A stretch of 64,000 nt of DNA from Epiperipatus broadwayi (Eukaryota > Onychophora > Udeonychophora > Euonychophora > Peripatidae). Both the position numbers and the translations under genes were made by a program. The stretch lies in the NCBI GenBank assembly GCA_028023455.1, contig JAQFVV010006636.1, positions 62,001-126,000 on the forward strand, in the 5' to 3' direction. Under the pieces are notes generated by a model. The model had not been told where the DNA came from. It saw only the letters and a list, made by a program, of their open reading frames with translations, and did no database searches. Of this stretch, positions 48,696 to 61,295 are shown piece after piece; position 1 is the stretch's first letter; every line of letters starts with the position of its first letter.

Positions 48696-49706
48696 TACAC
48701 CTGGGTCTCTTTTTACATGGATTTATTTAACGCGATTTTGAAGTTACGCGATTCACGTTTCTTCGGAAGTCGAACTCCGATAATGCGCTATTACTTTAAA
48801 TAATAAATTTTTCGCACTTATGTCATATTGAAAGTAATAGCACATTATTGGAATTCGACTTTCATCTTAGTAATTTCAATATTTTCAGTGCTTTATAATA
48901 GTAAGATATTATGCAATAATGAAATTAAAATCATGATTTCCACATTTTATGTATACACACATTAAATTTTACAAGATTATAATGAAAATTTTTTCAAACA
49001 TTGTGCATGTTAATTTTGCATTTTAAATCACATTCTGTTTTTGCTTTTTAAAAAAGAACATAATCAATTATTAATCATTTAGTGTCTGCAAGTTTATTTT
49101 TAATTATCTTCTTATTAATGACACTAATCACGAACATGCTCTTAAATTCCAACGAGAGCTAAATGGTTGTATGTCTGGCTATCACGAGCTTCATAAACAA
49201 TTAATAAAATCATCAGCTCAAAGATTAATTACTAATTACGTTGTCACCAGAAAACCATTAACACAACATGAGAGTGAAGTTGGCGCTAGTTGTATTTTCT
49301 CTTGTGAAGAATCGGATTTTTTACCAGTTTGCAAATGAACCTGTTTATTGGCAAGTAATGATAATAATTAAAACATGTATAAAAAATGTCAATTACTGTA
49401 CTGTAAATTATGCATAAAAATATATTATTTTGAATAAAATTAAATATTATAGTTAAAAAAAGTTTGTCTTGTATCAATTTTTTTCAAATTTGAAATTTTT
49501 TATTAGTCATATTTTATTTCCTTATTTTTTTTTTTGCGTGAATTTTAAAGTAATTTTATGTTAGTGCTTTGCTTTTACGCGATTTTTGAAAAATCACAGA
49601 CCGAATCCCGCCTTTTTCAATGTAAGTTACATCTATTTTTGCGCAATTTCGTTTGCAGGTGTTTTCTGAGGAACCTATCTATCATGTAAAATGAAACCCA
49701 GGTGTA
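48696..49706. mobile_element. Family-4 MITE, copy 3 (inverted relative to copy 1)
   Basis: TACACCTGGGTCTCTTTTTA and the right end AAATGAAACCCAGGTGTA bound 1,011 bp. The internal TAATGCGCTATTACTTT ... AAAGTAATAGCACATTA hairpin (about 48780-48850) matches 17680-17740 of copy 1 in reverse. A segment at about 49110-49270 looks more complex than the rest but has no open frame. Confidence 0.85.
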
Positions 49707-50337
49707 TATATATATATATATATTATAAACAAAGTCAATGGTCGAACCATTTCCATATAAATAATAATGCATATGTTTAGCAGTGATGTTGCTCAGGAAA
49801 CCATCAATCATTTATGATAATCCCAAGGCTAAACCACTTTTACACTAATAGACAATAATAGCTTTCTTAAATAAAATGTAATTACTAATAAAAGGAGGTT
49901 CATGTCCTCTTTTACTTGTAATCCAAGTCATTAAATGAATTTATGCCCAGACAACTATTTTTTATAAATATCAGGATTTAGAAGATTTGTTTTAACATCT
50001 TTTGACTGATAATTCATCTTTTCCAGAGAATGTATATTTTCTAAATATTTTCAGGATTTATTATGATGTAAACAAAGTAAAGTGAAGAATCATTTTCATA
50101 AAAATAACTAGAAATATATTTACCAGTGATGTTTTTAATATTAGGCAATGGAGTGAAATTGATTTAGCTTTGGTATAATCAATGTTGATGAGGGGTTTAT
50201 TTTGCAACATCCTTGCTAAATATATTTTCAATATTTACATAAAAGTGACACCATACTTTATATTGTTTATATTATAATAAATCCATGAAAATATTTAAAT
50301 TATATATATAATAAATTAAGTTGAATGTCTGTATTCT

Positions 50338-50590
50338 TTCCAAAATAGATAAAAGAGGCTATGTTGTTTTCAAGAAATCATCAAGTGTTAATGAATCACC
50401 AATCATCAAATGTTAAAATAACAGAATTGTGGAAGAACTAAACTAAATTGAATTATGGGTATTGTGAAAGGAAGTCTCATTTTGATTATTCAATGTTATA
50501 TAGTTGATAAATACTACAAGATGTATAGTCGAAAGTAATTCTAATGAAATAACTATAATTTGTATAAATTTTACTGTATTTTAATATATA
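50338..50590 (+). pseudogene. 3' end of a third copy of the palindrome's PLE
   Basis: It starts at the codons for KEAMLFSRNHQVLMNHQSSN and continues VKITELW, then the same 3' tail ('gggtattgtgaaaggaagtc ... gttgataaatactacaagat'). It is 5'-truncated near the end of the nuclease and more diverged than the two palindrome arms are from each other. Confidence 0.85.
50503..50538 (+). ncRNA. Hammerhead-like motif in PLE tail (third copy)
   Basis: TTGATAA ... TACTA-loop-TAGTC-GAAA. One stem II pair is lost relative to the 3520-3555 copy while GAAA is kept. Confidence 0.22.
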
Positions 50591-52941
50591 CATATACATA
50601 TATTGATTTGAATATATATATATATATATAAAAAGGTCACTTCATGGTAAAAAAGTTTGTGGAAACAGTAGAAGGGAATTAAATAAAGCCATTGGAGAAA
50701 TAAAAATATTTAAATAATTATAAAATTAATTTAAACCTTATAGTGTACAAATATTATACCAAATTATTTGTAAATATATGTTATAAATGAGTTAAATATA
50801 CAATTTCTCAACATACATCCATTAAATAATTTTTAAAGCTTAAATAAATTATTTTCCTAAAATAAAATTTAATTTTAGATAAGCAATTTAACATTTCACT
50901 TGAATAAGTTAGCATTTTGAAGTAAATTAATTAAAAGTGTTATTTAATTCTAGATGTAACCTTTTCTTTAGATAATATTAAACATTTTAAATTTATTAAT
51001 AAGATCAATAATAAACAACTTATTTTTAGAAAGTAATTTTATAATGTTAAGCAAGAGTTAAACCAAGGTGAAATATTTTGTTTGATGCTTGAGGCTTACT
51101 TAATATATGTTTTTGTGTATATGCTTTTATTATTTAAAATGTTCAAGACTTATTTTTTATAAGCAATTAATTGATTGAAATTTTTTTATTAAAGATTATA
51201 CAAGAGAAATACTCTTTTGTCTAATTAATTCCACTAGGACTTGCTTTTTTGGACAATCTTGTGTAGTGTCTTATGTTATGTAAAATCAAGTAAAAAGAGC
51301 TTAATAAGTATCAGTCTTTTAGAAGTAACCATATCAGTATTAAAATAAAAATTACTGACTAATTTCAATAGATTAAGAAGTATTATGACTAAGTAATTAG
51401 CCAAAAGGATCTAATTTTTTGGTTGTCAGTTTACTTTAACCAAATAATTAATGTATGGCTTTAATTTCCAAGATAATACTGATTATTAATTTTTAATATT
51501 AATAAATAATATATCATATATTAGAAGCTAAAAATGAGACATCCATCATGTGACTTAATTTAATAAGCTTGTAATTATAAAAACTAAAGAGCAGTGCGAT
51601 ACAAGCTTTATAGATAAATGTCACCAAGAGAAATCACTTAAAAAATCTCTATCTAGAAATTATTCCTATCCTCAGACCAGTTTCATACTTTTTGGCATTC
51701 CTCAGTGAGGCATTAGGATACTTCAGATACCAAATCCAAAATACCAACTCAAAGCCAACACATCTGATAGTTAACTATTAAGTAGACAATCTGAAATTTT
51801 CAGACACCTAGATGTCTTCAAACCCAGCTATCCAATATAAATAGTTATATGGAGCTAAGAATTCTTCAGCCATATTATATATTAATAGTCTTAGCAATAT
51901 ACCATTACTTAACACTTAAAAGGAAAAACTATTTTAGTAGCTAAAAATAAGTCATACATCACATCACTCAATATATACCATATATATCTAATTTCTTTTG
52001 TCTAATGGTGGAAAAAAATCCAGAAAAATTAAAGTTTAAATATCTGTTTCAATTATGCAAATAGAAATCTAAAAATATATACTTTTTACATTTCTACATG
52101 CTATCTAGAAACTATTTGTTTGAAATGATTAATAAAGTCTTAAGCCTCATGCATAATATATTATGGTACCACATTATAATCGTGTGCAGATTAAAAAACT
52201 TTGGAAATTATTTTTAAAACCGAACTTATAAATCTATATGTTTTATCATATTAACAACGGAACTACATGGAAAGAATTGTAAATGCTTCACATTTTATTT
52301 CTTAATATTTTGATTTTTAAAAAAGAATACTAAATTAGAATCTTTTAACTAAGTTGTCTCTTCTAAATTTAAGAAAATATAATTTATTCTATTAATAATT
52401 CTCATTTTAATGGTATTCTTTAAATTAGCATAAGTTACCTCAAAAGACAACTGTAAACAAAAATGTGTCAATAATTAATCTAGCACATATTTTAAAAATT
52501 ATCTAAGTATTTAAATAATGTTTAACATTTAGAATTTTTTCATTAATAAAAGACATTTAAAAAACCGCACATTTTATTTTAAAACTATTCAGTCATAAAT
52601 CATTAAAAGAAGGTTAACTACTTTAATAAATATAGATTTATAACTATTCTACATTTGTATTTTTGTAAAAAAAACTAATGTGTTTAAAGTTAATTGTTGT
52701 AGCATTTTAGGAATAATTAAAAAGAATTTGATATCACAATTGCACATGTTTTTCCTTATTTATTGTCAAGCTAAATTTGCAAAAATATTATAATTAATAA
52801 TGTTTTTAATCAGACAGGTTTAAAATCATATTAGTTATAGAATAGAAATTATCCAAGCTTTATTAATGCATTGTGGTCCAATTATATAAATTGTACCACT
52901 AAACATCACATGATCACCATTCTTTATGCTTACACAAGCTA

Positions 52942-53752
52942 TTTACATAGAGACAAAACACTTCATACATTAGCAACACTCAGTGCAAGCCAGAGTAATC
53001 CTATCTAGTGCCTACTCATCCAATATTCCCAGACTAGTTTATAGCTTGTGGTATTCAACAGTGAGGAACTTTGGATCTGAGAGCACTGCACCTAGCTCTT
53101 AGGATCTAATGAAACCCTACAGCAACCACCTTTTTATCTTATTTCCTAACTATAAGGCTTTGAGTCCTCAATAAAAACACAATAATGTTTTCAATTCAAG
53201 CTCATTAGTTTGTATATTTATATAGATCTGAACTCAGTTCAGCACCTATAATTTTGGGGTTTTTGGTTTTTTAATAACCACAGTCACCATAATCCTATTG
53301 GGTAGGATTGGTATTAAATAACTAAACATCACTGTTTACACAGAGCAAACTCCCCATACAGTTGTCCCATTCAGTGCAAGCCCAAGTTATCAATGGATGC
53401 AGAAAGACACCAAAAAGTATGGATACCAAACTGGGTTCAGATCTATATGACTATACTAGCTAATGAGCTTGAATTGAAAACATTATTATGTTTTTATTTT
53501 GGACTCAAAATCTTATAGTTAGATAGTAAGGTAAAAAGGTGGTTGCTGGAGGGTTGCATTAGATCCTAAGATCTAGGTGCAGTGCTCTCAGATCCAAGAC
53601 TCCACAATGGTGAAAGCCACAAGCTGAGTCTGGGGATATTGGACGAATAGGCACTAGATAGAAATTTTGTGGACAAACCTTTCTGCATCCATTGATTACT
53701 CTGTCATGCACTGAGTGACACTACTGTATGGAGAGTTTTGCCCCTGTGTAAT
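52942..53752. mobile_element. Two family-1 arms forming a large foldback
   Basis: Left arm (from 'gagacaaaacacttcataca', about 52942) and right arm (ending TGGAGAGTTTTGCCCCTGTG) are inverted relative to each other. A second internal terminus (CACAGAGCAAACTCCCCATA, 53340) suggests one copy inserted into another. The blocks 'gatctgaactcagttcagc' and 'gctgaactgag'-like occur on both sides. Confidence 0.8.
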
Positions 53753-54394
53753 ATGAATTGTACTTAATTGTTATTAAGAGCTTATTATTTACATATATTT
53801 TATACAGAAAGAATGAAGAAAGCTGGATAATAGATTATATTATTTCTCTTTTAATTTGTTCAGTTTATATTTATTAATTGGAAAAGAAAATTATTATTAA
53901 AACGATTGTTTATATTTAAAGTTATTTGTTTGACATGTTGATGATTGTTTGTTTGTTTGTGATTGAGAATGATAAATTGAAAGAGTTGGTAAATGAGTTT
54001 GTTTTGATCCTTCAATAAAATATGTTGTTAGATTTTGTTATATTAAAATTTTTAAGTTTATTAGTGATTAGAAATGTAAAGAATTTTTATTTTTTATTTT
54101 AAGTAGTAAACTCTATTAAACAAACATTTAAATATGTACAGGAAATATCTATAAATTAGTTTTGATTCACTTTATCATTTACACCAAAGTTGCCAATACT
54201 GTCCCCAAAGCACCACAATGCAAACCTATAAGACTCTCATTGTTGAAATGTTAATATCATTTTCTTATTAAATCCTAGAGTTAGGCCTTACAAATTGTAT
54301 TCCTAGTTTAAAACATGGAACATTTCTTCTCTCTTGAAAGATCCTTTATTTTACCACTCTACATACTTTTACTGTCTTATTCCTCTTTGTGTGT

Positions 54395-54845
54395 ATACTT
54401 TTACTCCCACTCTTCACCAATAGTCATAGCAGTCCCTCCCCATACTCTTTCCATAACCTTCTTTGGCCAGTATTTCAAACACCTAGCAAAATAGTTGTCC
54501 CAATCATTGTCAAGTTTCTTTAACCAATTAAACTTTTTATTATCAAAGATTAAAGAACACTGGATTGTCCATATAGTTTTCAATGCATGTATTATCACCA
54601 TTGCATTATGAGGTTTGAATTTTATTACATGTGGCTTCAGTAGTACTTTAAGATATATCATTGGGGTGTGGAAAACTCTGTATCTTAGCCTCCCAAAAGC
54701 ACTGCATTCTTTTAGTAAGTGTTGAAATGTTTCACATTTATTTTACAAAATGAACAAGTTTCCTCTAAGCTCATTTCCAATCTTTTATTAATGTATGTTG
54801 TGGTCGGTAAAATTCCATTAAACAAATTGAATATGAATTTCATAT
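54395..54845 (-). pseudogene. LINE ORF2 C-terminal remnant (zinc-binding region after reverse transcriptase)
   Basis: Minus-strand reading gives FIFNLFNGILPTTTYINKRL, then ETCSFCKINVKHF. After a frame change it gives HLLKECSAFGRLRYRVFHTP and a long open segment (54401-54661) with IHALKTIWTIQCSLIFDNKK. The order L-x-x-G-x-LPT ... N-x-R ... C-x-x-C ... H-x-L-x-EC ... W is that of the zinc-binding domain following the reverse transcriptase in many non-LTR retrotransposons. The RT itself is absent. It is frameshifted and inactive. Such LINEs could have moved the SINEs in this window, but no shared tail is visible. Confidence 0.7.
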
Positions 54846-55165
54846 ATGTCTGTGGTGTATAAATTATGTTAAGAGTAAAGAGATACTATATATAATGAAA
54901 CCTGAGAGCTAAAAATCTGTATCTCATAAAGTAGATGTTTTAAAAAATTATTCTTATAGAAATAAGAAATTAAATAATTTGTTAAAAGTCTTTTATTTAA
55001 TAGTAATATTTGTAATTGTGTAAAAAAAAATACAGAAAAATATGATTTTATTTCTTTGCCATTTAAATTGCATTTTTATAGAATTGTATTAAAAATAGTA
55101 ATTTGTTTGGAAATAAGAAAATTGTTTGGAAAAGTATTACTTTGAAAAATTATTTAAATAATACT

Positions 55166-55299
55166 AATTAACTAGAAAGGATTTTCACCTTTTCACATAT
55201 GCTCTGTACTAATTTATATAAGCTCAACACAGAATCATTGAGCTTATTAAATAAGTATAGTGCATATGTGAACAGGTGAAAATTCTTTCTATTTAATTA
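55166..55299. repeat. Foldback hairpin, ~60-bp arms
   Basis: AATTAACTAGAAAGGATTTT ... CACATATGC is mirrored by GCATATGTGAACAGGTGAAA ... AATT. The inner arms AGCTCAA/TTGAGCT close an 11-bp loop near 55232. Confidence 0.85.
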
Positions 55300-55693
55300 C
55301 ATACATGATATGCACTTGGTGAATAAATTTCAAAATTAAATAAAATACAAAAGAATTTCACAAAAAGATTATTCCTCGAGTAGTGTATATTATCCCTGTT
55401 TTTGTAAGAACATATATATAGGCGAGAGTAGTTTGAGCTTAAATGAAAGAATAATAAAACTACATAAAAGTAGGGTTAAAAATAAATATCTCACTTTTGC
55501 TTTTATATATCCATGAAAAAGATACCGGCCACACTATTAATTTTAATGTGGCTAAGGTTTTCTTCTTTGAGAAAAATGAAATAAAAAGAATTAAAAGCAA
55601 TTAACTTATGTAAAAGTTATTTTATTAAGGATGTATGGGATGTAACAGAAATTGTGGCTAATGTTTAGTATAATATGTTGTTATCCTGTAGAC

Positions 55694-56183
55694 CAGGGGT
55701 GGCCAACTTTTGTGTTCATAAGACTTACTTTTTATTTTAAAAATGTGTTGTAATCGACTTGTCATAGGCAATCGATTTGTTATCATAGGTGATCAACTTG
55801 TTGTCATAGGCTAGTCTGAGTGGAGGGAGGTGTGAAATACATATTATTTTTATATATCTACCTAGTAAAAAATAATTATTTAATGGGCAAAAAAACTCAT
55901 ATCCGGGGGAATTAAAGCAACAATATTTATTAATTCAAATTAGCTACATTAAATCAAAATTAAAAATATTATTGTTCAATAATGATACGGCTTAGTGGAC
56001 TTCACCTATCTATAATTGAAAAAAAAATTAGAGCAAAAACAATAATAACAAAAAAACTTGGAAATCTTGACTTAATTTGTTTCACTCGTTACCCGACAGC
56101 TCTTCCCAGATTGGCCTCATGATCGACCAAAAATGGCTTTGCGTTTGCCCGGTGGATCATGATTGACTTGTTGGACACCCCTG
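55694..56183. mobile_element. hAT-type MITE with perfect 8-bp target duplication
   Basis: The termini are CAGGGGTGGCCAACTTTTG and GTTGGACACCCCTG. The duplicated target CTGTAGAC sits at 55686-55693 and 56184-56191. The CAGGGGTGGCCAAC end is typical of a widespread hAT group. The 490-bp body retains 'gtcataggcaatcgatttgt'-like internal repeats and no transposase. Confidence 0.92.
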
Positions 56184-56742
56184 CTGTAGACTATTACACT
56201 TAAGAAGTCATATTATAGCAGTGAAAGCATTGGTTATGTTTTAGAGTTTATTTTCTTTGGCTAGTCTGGTTGAGGTGTGAATTTGGGGTAATTTTGATTG
56301 TTATATTGACTAATGTAACTTTAGGCTTTTAATAAACAAGGATACTTGTCATTGGCAACCTTGGGGCAACATATATAAACAATAATTTGGATGCAGAGAC
56401 TTAAGTGCTAATCCATCAGAATATAACAATAAAAAATATTGCTGAGATATAGAAACATGTTGAACATCATCAATGCTCTAATCCATATAGTAGTATTAAT
56501 ATATTGGAAATAAGACATTTAATTTCTATTTTAAAAAATAAAAGTAATATAATGTGATTTATTTATTTTTAATTAATATTGTTTTAAATAAAATGTGATT
56601 TTAAATTTTTTATTAAAGCTAGCATTCTTGTTAGCATTTCCAGTCTGTACTTTGTTTTACAATTGTCATTAGCTGCTTACAAAACTTTAAGTTTATTTTT
56701 TAAAAAATAATCAAGATCATGAACAAAAACAAGTATTTAAAT

Positions 56743-57535
56743 AATATTTAGTTTACATAAAGTGCAGTTAGTTAGTTGAAATTAAATTGAAAGACTGCAA
56801 ACCTTTCATGCTTATAATAATACTTATCTGACAACCAATCAGATGATACGATGGCTGTCTGATTAATGATCAAACCATAAACACAAGACAGAGAATTTTG
56901 CAAGAAAAGAGCGGTCTATCCTTTTCTTTACTTGTCTTTGTATATATCTAAGCCAGTCTGAAGTATTTAGGTTTGAAAGCATGAAGCTTTAAATATCTTC
57001 ACATTTAACTCACTGAGTCTAAATTACAAACATACAGTGTGAAATCCTATGATTTACTACGCAATAGTTTTTAGATGTTATAACTTGCTGTAATGTATGT
57101 AAATAATATTTATTTTATATAAAGTGCAGACAGTTAGTTGACATTAAATTGAAAGGTTGCAAACCTTTCGCACTATTTGTGCTTTATATAAAATAAATAT
57201 TATTTACATACATTACTGCAAGTTATAACATTTAAAAACTATTGTGTAGAAAATTGTAGGATTTCACACTGTATGTTTGTAATTTAGACTCAGTGAGTTA
57301 AATGTGAAGATATTTAAAGCTTCATGCTTTCAAACCTAAATACTCCAGACTGGCTTAGATATATAGAAAGACAAGTAAAGAAAAAGGTGGATCACCCTTT
57401 TTTTGTAAAATTCTCTGGTCTTGTGTTTACGGTTTGATCATTAAGCAGACAGCCATCATATCATCTGATTGTCTATCAGATAAGTATTATAATAAGCCAA
57501 AGATTTGCAGCCTTTCCATTTAATTTCAAAACAAG
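56743..57535. repeat. Large inverted repeat, ~370-bp arms
   Basis: Left arm (about 56790-57124) and right arm (about 57182-57530) are near-identical in reverse, for example GTAATGTATG (57090) against CATACATTAC (57207), and TACTTATCTG (56821) against CAGATAAGTA (57477). The 57-bp loop holds a second hairpin (GAAAGGTTGCAAACCTTTC). The loop text 'aaagtgcagacagttagttg' is also present, slightly changed, at about 56758-56780 outside the left arm, so a terminal segment is duplicated. Confidence 0.9.
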
Positions 57536-58134
57536 TATTAAAAAATGGTTATAATAATGTGTCATGGCTAGATCCACAGGGTGTACCATTTCTTTTATAA
57601 AGATGCAACCTGAATTGATTATTTATCTTTGGCCTGATATGTCATCAAACTCTAATTGCCCATTTCTGAAATGTGCTACTCTACATTTTAAATAAAATGC
57701 TTACAAATAATTGCTGAATGAAAGGCCTCTCACACATAATATCTGCCTTTAGAGAGATGAAAATATATGATGTAATGGAATATAATAGGAATAAATTTAA
57801 ATTAAACTTTTAAAGGAATTAAAAAGAATTGTTGTTTCTACATTTTCAAGGATGATGTACAGCATCTTCAATGATGAAATAAATTCCATAATGAAAAGCA
57901 AACAAACAAGGGGGGGAGCTTAACATAAAAGAGATTTTAAACTGAAAACATTGATAAAACTTTAGTGTTTAAAAGAGTGATACTTGAAGAATGGTAATGT
58001 TTAAATACTTATTTTTTATAGTTTAATGTAATGATGTTTCAAATATTTTATATGTCTTATTGTATAATAAATATTTTTTGTTAGTTATTAACCTAACCTT
58101 TTATTTCTCTTCTCATAATTTCTACCATTTAAAT

Positions 58135-58425
58135 TATAAATTGAATTTGGACGGTTGAAGAATTGGAGTATGGAGTGGATTGAAGCCTGTCCATTAAAAT
58201 ATGAAGATTGGCTATCTTAATATATATCTGAGCACTTATTGCATATATGTGTAGAGATGATAATCTGGACCAACTGATGATTTCTGGTTTAGCATGAAAT
58301 ATGTATATTGATGATTATTTATCTTTTTGACATATATGTGTTCAAGTGTATCAGTGTTATGAGATAGAGTGGAGAGAGGTGGGTCAAGTGAAAGTGTGTG
58401 CTCATATACCCTATTTATTACATAT
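58135..58425 (+). mobile_element. Family-2 SINE
   Basis: It contains CTGATGA (58274-58280), a stem-loop-like CTGGTTTAG and GAAA (58296-58299), so both conserved hammerhead-core boxes are present, although stem II is imperfect (TTTCTGGTTTAGCAT). The tRNA-like end is present but decayed. Confidence 0.65.
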
Positions 58426-58892
58426 ATTGATACAAGTATATAATAAGCCTGTATATCAGTTATTACATAGCTAGGGAGGTAAGAGTTTATATTCTACTGA
58501 ATTAGTCATGGTAGGTTTTGAATAATGCTGATGGTATAGAATATCCTTCTATGGATTGCCCAGTTTTGAGATGACACTCTGATTTTTAGCCTAATATACA
58601 TTTGTAAACCATAGATGATATAATTTCTCTTCAGTAATTTAGAAGTGATTAATGGTCTGAAAAGTTAACATAGATTGTATTTTTTTTATTATTACAGTTA
58701 TGTCTGACCATTAGTATAATTTATGATTGAATTAAATTACATGTTTACTCCTATCTTGTTTCATTTCTGTTATTTGAATTTCAGTGTGAAATCTCTATTA
58801 AGCACTAACTTTTTATATCTATATGATTATTATAATTTGTACTAAATTAACTTTGATGAGCTCTTTTTCCAAATGGCAGGATCATTACAGGA

Positions 58893-59150
58893 TGACTCAG
58901 TTGGTTAGAGATTTACCTTAAAATTCAATAATCAATAATCTAATGATCCAGGTTCAAACCCATGCTAGTACTGTCACTGGTCAGGCCAGCAACACCTAAA
59001 GAAGAGGGAAGAATACCTCCTGAACAGTTGAATGTATTTGGAATATTTAAATATAGTTAACTTTTTCTAAAGACATTCAATATGCATATTAGATGGTGGA
59101 AATAGTCCAATATAAAAATACAATTACAATATATAATTTCTAAAGCTATA
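58893..59150 (+). mobile_element. tRNA-like SINE family 3, single copy
   Basis: GGATGACTCAGTTGGTTAGA ... CCAGGTTCAAACCCATGC gives good A and B boxes. 'ctgtcactggtcaggccagc' and the shared tail 'gttgaatgtatttggaatat ... atggtggaaatagtccaata' follow. It is the best-preserved head of the family. Confidence 0.8.
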
Positions 59151-59706
59151 GAAATAAATATAATCAAAATAGAATTAAATAGTAATAAAAATACTAGTAC
59201 ACTCAAAATTTACAAAATTTTTATCATGTGATAATGGTTTTTCCTATCAGTCTTTCTCACATAAGAACATAATAATCACATGTATAACATATATATATAT
59301 ATAATTACAAATCAAAGACAAACATCAATCAATATTAACATTAAAGAATTTTTCATAAGATTGAGAACCTCATAATAAACTCTAATGAGATAAGTGACTA
59401 TCCATAAATTGATACCATGTCTAGAGTAGCATGCAAACTTTTAAAGAGACCAATAAAAATGATAATGTTGAAAGCATTAATTTTTGTGGACATGAGCTAT
59501 ATTACATTTAAAATGAATGAATAATGAACATCATTCATTGATGACATGGCAAAAAATAAACCTGATTTCACTCCTAATTTAATACACTATATGTATCCAG
59601 AATGCCAACTCATGAAAACACAAGAACCAGGATCCAAAATATACACAGATATAGCAGATATGTAAAGTAGAAAGAGAGTCAAAGAACAATGATTAAGAAT
59701 ATATAT

Positions 59707-59743
<37 letters not shown>

Positions 59744-59756
59744 CTGAAATCCAATT

Positions 59757-60080
59757 AGAATGTATATACTTAACTAGATGTAATTAAAGGGGATTTGAGT
59801 CCAGACTTTCAAGCTTGCTACGGTCATTCACTCTATCCAATATAACTGATGCACATGACCACATACTTGTGATTATATAAACATTTTTGATGTGATTGTA
59901 TATATAGGTGTGAGAGATGATCATCAGGACCAACTGATGAGTGCTGATTTTGTATGAAATATGTATATTGTAAATTATATACCTTTTTTACATGCATGTG
60001 GTCATGTGTATTGGTTAGATTGGATAGAGTGGATGTCTATAGGGAGCTTGAAAGTCTGGATTTTAATTATACGTGTGTGC
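59757..60080. mobile_element. Family-2 SINE, inverted pair
   Basis: The minus arm (about 59776-59870, GGGGATTTGAGTCCAGACTT) is followed by a plus copy with CTGATGA (59934-59940), GTGCTGATTTTGTAT and GAAA (59956-59959), then GCATGTGGTCATGTGTATTG. A short (GT)n at 60072-60090 follows. Confidence 0.65.
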
Positions 60081-60239
60081 GTGTGTGTGCAAATATAAAA
60101 TTAGTATACTTCAATGTATATATAATTATTAGAGTAGGTCACTTCCTTACAAAGGCAATGAATAAATAACATTATGCTGATAAAGGATCAAAGATAGAAT
60201 GAATCTTTGTATTCTCCTCTTACACCACTAAAACATCAT

Positions 60240-60480
60240 ATGACCACCATTGCCTTTGTTTGCACAATTTGTTAACACGATAGCAACTTTCTCCATGCAA
60301 TATTGCCACCAAGTGCAAACTATAGTAATCACCGAAAGCTAAAAGGTTAGTGCATTAAAAACTTACTCATCCAATACACCCAGAATATTTTCTATCTTAT
60401 GGATTTCAACAGTAAAGTATTGGATCTGAGAGCATCGCTCCTAGATCTCTGGATCTAATGCATCCCCCATCACCAACAGT
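60240..60480. mobile_element. Family-1 element, diverged single arm
   Basis: 'cacgatagcaactttctcca', 'agtgcaaactatagtaatca', 'ttactcatccaatacaccca' and 'agatctctggatctaatgca' are recognisable relatives of the family. No opposing arm is present. Confidence 0.6.
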
Positions 60481-61102
60481 AATTTTTTACTTTTTAATTA
60501 AAAAATATCTTTGATATTACTTATTCATTCACTAATAGTATTTTACACTTCTTTTATATAAATTCTTGATACTTATTGATGACATATAACTCTAATTAAA
60601 AACATCTTTGTAGCTGTACATTCCACATAATATTTTATATATTATTTAATCGAAACAGAATATTATATTTACAATTTAATAATAAATAGTTTGAAATTTT
60701 TCAGTAATCAGTTTGGCCTTTAAACAGCTTAAAACGAATAAAAATATTTAATATGAACACACACACACACATATATATTGATGATATCAAATAGCATTTC
60801 AACTTAAAGATCAAGTTTAACATAAAATTTATAAATAACACTTTTTTCCCTTCAGAAATTTTAATTGCATTAATAATTGACAAAAATCAGCTAGATAATA
60901 AATCATTTAAATCAAGTTTTGAACATACAATTTATTTATTTCCTAAAGATTTCCGGTTAAAATGTTTTTTTTTTTTAATTACATCATAATAACTTGATAT
61001 AGTTATTTTTCTTTTTATATATTTTTTTTCAGCTACAAAGTAGACATTTATATTACGTAATATTTCTTATGTATTTTGATATAGAAATTAATACAAAATA
61101 GT

Positions 61103-61206
61103 CAAGCGTTGGTGGTCGAGGGGTCAGCACAGCAGCCTTACAAGCAGTTGTCCCGGGATAGCGGGTTCGCCACCCGGCCGATGCTATGACACATGAAAAA
61201 AAAAGT
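61103..61206 (+). mobile_element. tRNA-derived SINE, best-preserved head
   Basis: The tRNA-like region spans 61106-61184. Acceptor strands GCGTTGG and CCGATGC pair over 7 bp with two wobbles. The T arm is CGGGTTCGCCACCCG. The anticodon arm is damaged (GCAGC/GCAGT). Then come TATGACACATG and an A-run. It is a SINE rather than a tRNA gene, because the anticodon stem is broken and six or more relatives share the non-tRNA tail. Confidence 0.85.
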
Positions 61207-61295
61207 CTAACTTATTTCAAAATATATACAATATTAAACAAGCTATTCTCTATATATCAATAAAATAATATCAATTTTCTGATTAATATTAATGA

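Noticed and set aside
52439-52450. 12-nt micro-exon with an excellent acceptor (TTTTTGTTTACAG) and donor GAG|GTAACT, minus strand
   Set aside because: In the required phase 1 it reads GTC-TTT-TGA, a stop, so it cannot lie between the proposed first exon and the 41135 micro-exon.
54401-54661. 86-codon ORF as an independent gene
   Set aside because: It is continuous, after a frame change, with an upstream zinc-binding C-x-x-C ... H-x-L-x-EC region typical of LINE ORF2, so it is part of a retrotransposon relic.
61106-61184. Functional tRNA gene
   Set aside because: The acceptor and T arms pair, but the anticodon stem is broken and several diverged relatives share a non-tRNA tail, so it is a SINE.
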